A DNA stretch of 64,000 bases from CAKZNE01 sp040222435. GTDB taxonomy: Bacteria > Bacteroidota > Bacteroidia > Flavobacteriales > Schleiferiaceae. The notes beneath the pieces were generated by a model. That model saw nothing but the letters and a program-made list of their open reading frames with translations, did no database searches and was not told where the DNA came from. Position numbers and translations under genes: made by a program. This document shows, piece after piece, positions 62,242-64,000 of the stretch (positions within the stretch are counted from its first letter, which is position 1; each line of letters opens with the position of its first letter). The stretch spans positions 2,480,001 to 2,544,000 of the forward strand of contig OZ243107.1 of assembly GCA_965212245.1 (NCBI GenBank), written 5' to 3'.

Positions 62242-62883
62242 TTACCCGGCATACGTTCCGAAGCTTGATCGGATAATCGTATGGGAGCCATCCGCTACCG
62301 TTTCAGCTGCGGTGGCAGAATCGATAGCCGCTATTTTTTCGTTCTCGGCCTTTACCACCTTATTCATGGTTTCCTGTACATCTTTTGGAGGGTCAATTTC
62401 CTTAAGTTCCGTTCGTATTATTTCAATTCCCCAGCTTCTGGTTTCGTTGTGCAGGGTTTTGTAGAGTTCGGTATTAATTTTTCCCCTTTCGCTGTTAGCC
62501 GATTTGAGAGTGAGTGTTCCTATAATGTTGCGGAGAGTGGCACGTGCAAGGTTTACAATTTGGTAAGTGTAGTTATTTACATTGTAAGTAGAACCCATCA
62601 CGCTTTCTTCATCGGCCTTCACCCTAAAGTAAACCTGAGCATCTACACTGGCATTCAGGTTGTCATTGGTAATAATTTTCTGGGGTTCGGCATCCACCAT
62701 TTGTTCCGTAACTTTTACCATAAAGAGCCGGTCTATGATCGGAATGATCCAATGAAATCCTGGTTGGGCCAGAGATTGGTATTTTCCAAGGCGTTCAATC
62801 AGACCGCGTTGGGTAGGCCTTACAATACGGATACCTATAAAAAAGATAACGATCAGTGGAAGTAAGACATATAAGAGGTTCAT
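62242..62883 (-). CDS. SPFH/band-7 (stomatin-like) protein, truncated at the C-terminus
   Basis: A 213-residue membrane-associated protein, with one N-terminal helix (LLYVLLPLIVIFFIGIRIV) and a band-7 domain (RGLIERLGKYQSLAQPGFHWIIPIIDRL ... LRNIIGTLTL, GIEIIRTELKEIDPPKDVQETMN). Relatives are about 300 residues and continue after AAET.ADG with a coiled coil; here the reading ends in unrelated residues (SHTIIRSSFGTYAG). The tail was lost, probably by recombination at about 62285. May be non-functional. Confidence 0.8.
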   Translation of the reverse strand: MNLLYVLLPLIVIFFIGIRIVRPTQRGLIERLGKYQSLAQPGFHWIIPIIDRLFMVKVTEQMVDAEPQKIITNDNLNASVDAQVYFRVKADEESVMGSTYNVNNYTYQIVNLARATLRNIIGTLTLKSANSERGKINTELYKTLHNETRSWGIEIIRTELKEIDPPKDVQETMNKVVKAENEKIAAIDSATAAETVADGSHTIIRSSFGTYAG

Positions 62884-63310
62884 GACGGTTGATTAACGTA
62901 CCCAAATTTATTGGGTACAAGCAGGGCAAGAGTTACAGATAGCTATAAAAGATTTACATGTTTTACATATAAGCGCCTCAATCAATTTCTAAAAAAGCAT
63001 TAAAAGATCCCCGGAAATTTTGAAACGCAATGAACAGGGCATGCAGTAATCCCAGGCTTTCAGTAACCGCAAAAAAAAAGGCCTCCAGAGCACCGGTTTC
63101 AGGAATCCGGGGCGCGATAATGCTGAAGGTCGCGGCTATTGCCGAAGGAGATAGTATTTACATATATCACACCACTAGTCTGAAAACCCATTTATACCCG
63201 AACTTGCATATAACTCTGAAATGCTAAACAGTATGTATGGGTAGAATGCCTTCGTAGGAGATCAGGAAGCGTTCGATTAGTGATAATATGGACGAGCTTA
63301 TGACCAGGTA
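62884..63310. other. Intergenic stretch without supported gene
   Basis: No homologous reading frame was recognised in 427 bases. One plus-strand frame at 63030-63227 has no family features or ribosome-binding site and was not called. Confidence 0.4.
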
Positions 63311-63871
63311 TTAAATATCTTCCAGGTTCTCCTTTCTTTTTTCACCCATTTTTTTATAATAGGAAGGCGAAAGGCCAGTCACTTTTTTAAACTGGTTGGA
63401 AAGGTGGGCCACGCTGCTGTAGTGCAGCTTATAGGAGATTTCCGTTAAATTCAATTCATCGTAAAGGAGCAGCTCCTTTACCTTTTCAATTTTATGAGTA
63501 ATAATATACTGTTGGATGGTGGTTCCCTTTACCTCTGAGAAAAGGTTAGATAGATACGTATAGTCATAACCCAGCTTTTCGGTTATATAGTCTGAATAGT
63601 TAACCTTGGGCAGTTCATCGGAATAATGGATCATTTCAATGATCACATTTTTTATTTTATCAATAATGATACTCTTTTTGTTATCGAGTAATTCCAAACC
63701 CGACTTAAGAAGGCTGGACTGAAGGAGATCATGTTGCTCTTTGCTAATGTCTTCCACAGTTTCCACTACACCAAGGTCTATAGCTACCGCATGCAAGCCA
63801 ACTTTGGCCAACTCATCCTTCACCAGCAATTTGCAGCGGAGGCTTACCATGTATTTTACATATAACATCAT
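63311..63871 (-). CDS. AraC regulator with degenerate HMA domain
   Basis: A 186-residue regulator with the same plan as the protein at 25010, but without its third domain. The N-terminal HMA-like segment reads YMVSLRCKLLVKDELAKVG, with S-x-x-C in place of C-x-x-C. The AraC helix-turn-helix is well kept (NLTEISYKLHYSSVAHLSNQFKKVTGLSPSYYKK). It may respond to a different signal or have lost metal sensing. Between 63872 and 64000 nothing else is recognisable. Confidence 0.82.
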   Translation of the reverse strand: MMLYVKYMVSLRCKLLVKDELAKVGLHAVAIDLGVVETVEDISKEQHDLLQSSLLKSGLELLDNKKSIIIDKIKNVIIEMIHYSDELPKVNYSDYITEKLGYDYTYLSNLFSEVKGTTIQQYIITHKIEKVKELLLYDELNLTEISYKLHYSSVAHLSNQFKKVTGLSPSYYKKMGEKRKENLEDI

Positions 63872-64000
63872 GATCCTGCAAGCAGGGGGAGTTCTATGGG
63901 ATTATAAACACGGTTCCATAGCCCGACCTGCCATTGCAAGATACCTTAAAACCACCGGCTTAAAGTAAATATTAAGAGAAGCTGCTTATTTCCCTTTCAA

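Noticed and set aside
63030..63227. 65-codon plus-strand frame
   Set aside because: No supporting features; composition looks random.

Overview
The window is a 64 kb stretch of a Bacteroidota genome, most likely from Cytophagales or Flavobacteriia; the genus cannot be told. The evidence is Bacteroidota-type promoters (TTTG, about 19 bases, TAnnTTTG), A-rich ribosome-binding regions, cell-surface proteins with type 9 secretion (T9SS) C-terminal domains, and families typical of the phylum (HYC_CC_PP proteins, RND pumps fused to TolC, DUF3347). No rRNA, tRNA or CRISPR array was seen.

Layout. (1) 1-6192, divalent-cation efflux: the end of an RND pump fused to an outer-membrane channel, its lipoprotein adaptor, a PII-like protein, a Fur-family regulator and a P1B-4 ATPase. 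(2) 6231-8394, mercury/cation module: ArsR repressor with a clear operator, MerT-MerP fusion, GDCCVxC protein and a cation-diffusion-facilitator-like transporter. (3) 8586-21377, copper/silver module: HYC_CC_PP protein, CusA, CusC, CusB, DUF3347 and DUF2231 proteins, lipoprotein, NTF2-like protein, second HYC_CC_PP protein, and a multicopper oxidase that ends in a beta-barrel-like domain. (4) 21437-27807, accessory genes: DUF305, DUF302, APC permease, an HMA-AraC regulator and a free copy of its C-terminal domain, SHOCT protein, UspA and small membrane proteins. (5) 27831-35332, energy genes: NDH-2, K+ channel, archaeal-type GAPDH, dicarboxylate symporter, metal-binding lipoproteins, phosphofructokinase and D-lactate dehydrogenase. 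(6) 35446-45976, a tightly packed run behind a palindromic promoter: ATP-cone/Mrr-like nuclease, beta-CASP nuclease, AMP phosphorylase-like enzyme, PRPP synthetase, secreted protein, PPK2, CopB ATPase, MFS transporter and archaeal-type aldolase. (7) 46001-54401, a broken NTF2-DUF2911 gene, a membrane protein, a decayed gene copy and three T9SS surface proteins on the minus strand, one an M43-type metalloprotease. (8) 54402-64000, a decaying flank: palindromic repeat array, IS1 remnant, an ECF sigma operon with broken genes, an ammonium-transporter remnant, a truncated SPFH protein and a second HMA-AraC regulator.

How the genes may work together (inference). The left half removes Zn/Cd/Co, Hg and Cu/Ag from the cytoplasm and periplasm. 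The middle pairs copper resistance with a second set of central-metabolism enzymes, some archaeal in type, and with nucleotide/RNA turnover and polyphosphate-dependent phosphorylation. One reading is an emergency energy and nucleotide-salvage programme used when metal stress damages respiration. The combination at 35446-41562 is the most likely under-described system here.

Several genes carry frameshifts at homopolymers (phosphofructokinase, NTF2-DUF2911, alpha/beta hydrolase) or in-frame stops. Some may be sequencing errors, but the cluster of lesions at 57979-60499 looks like real decay.
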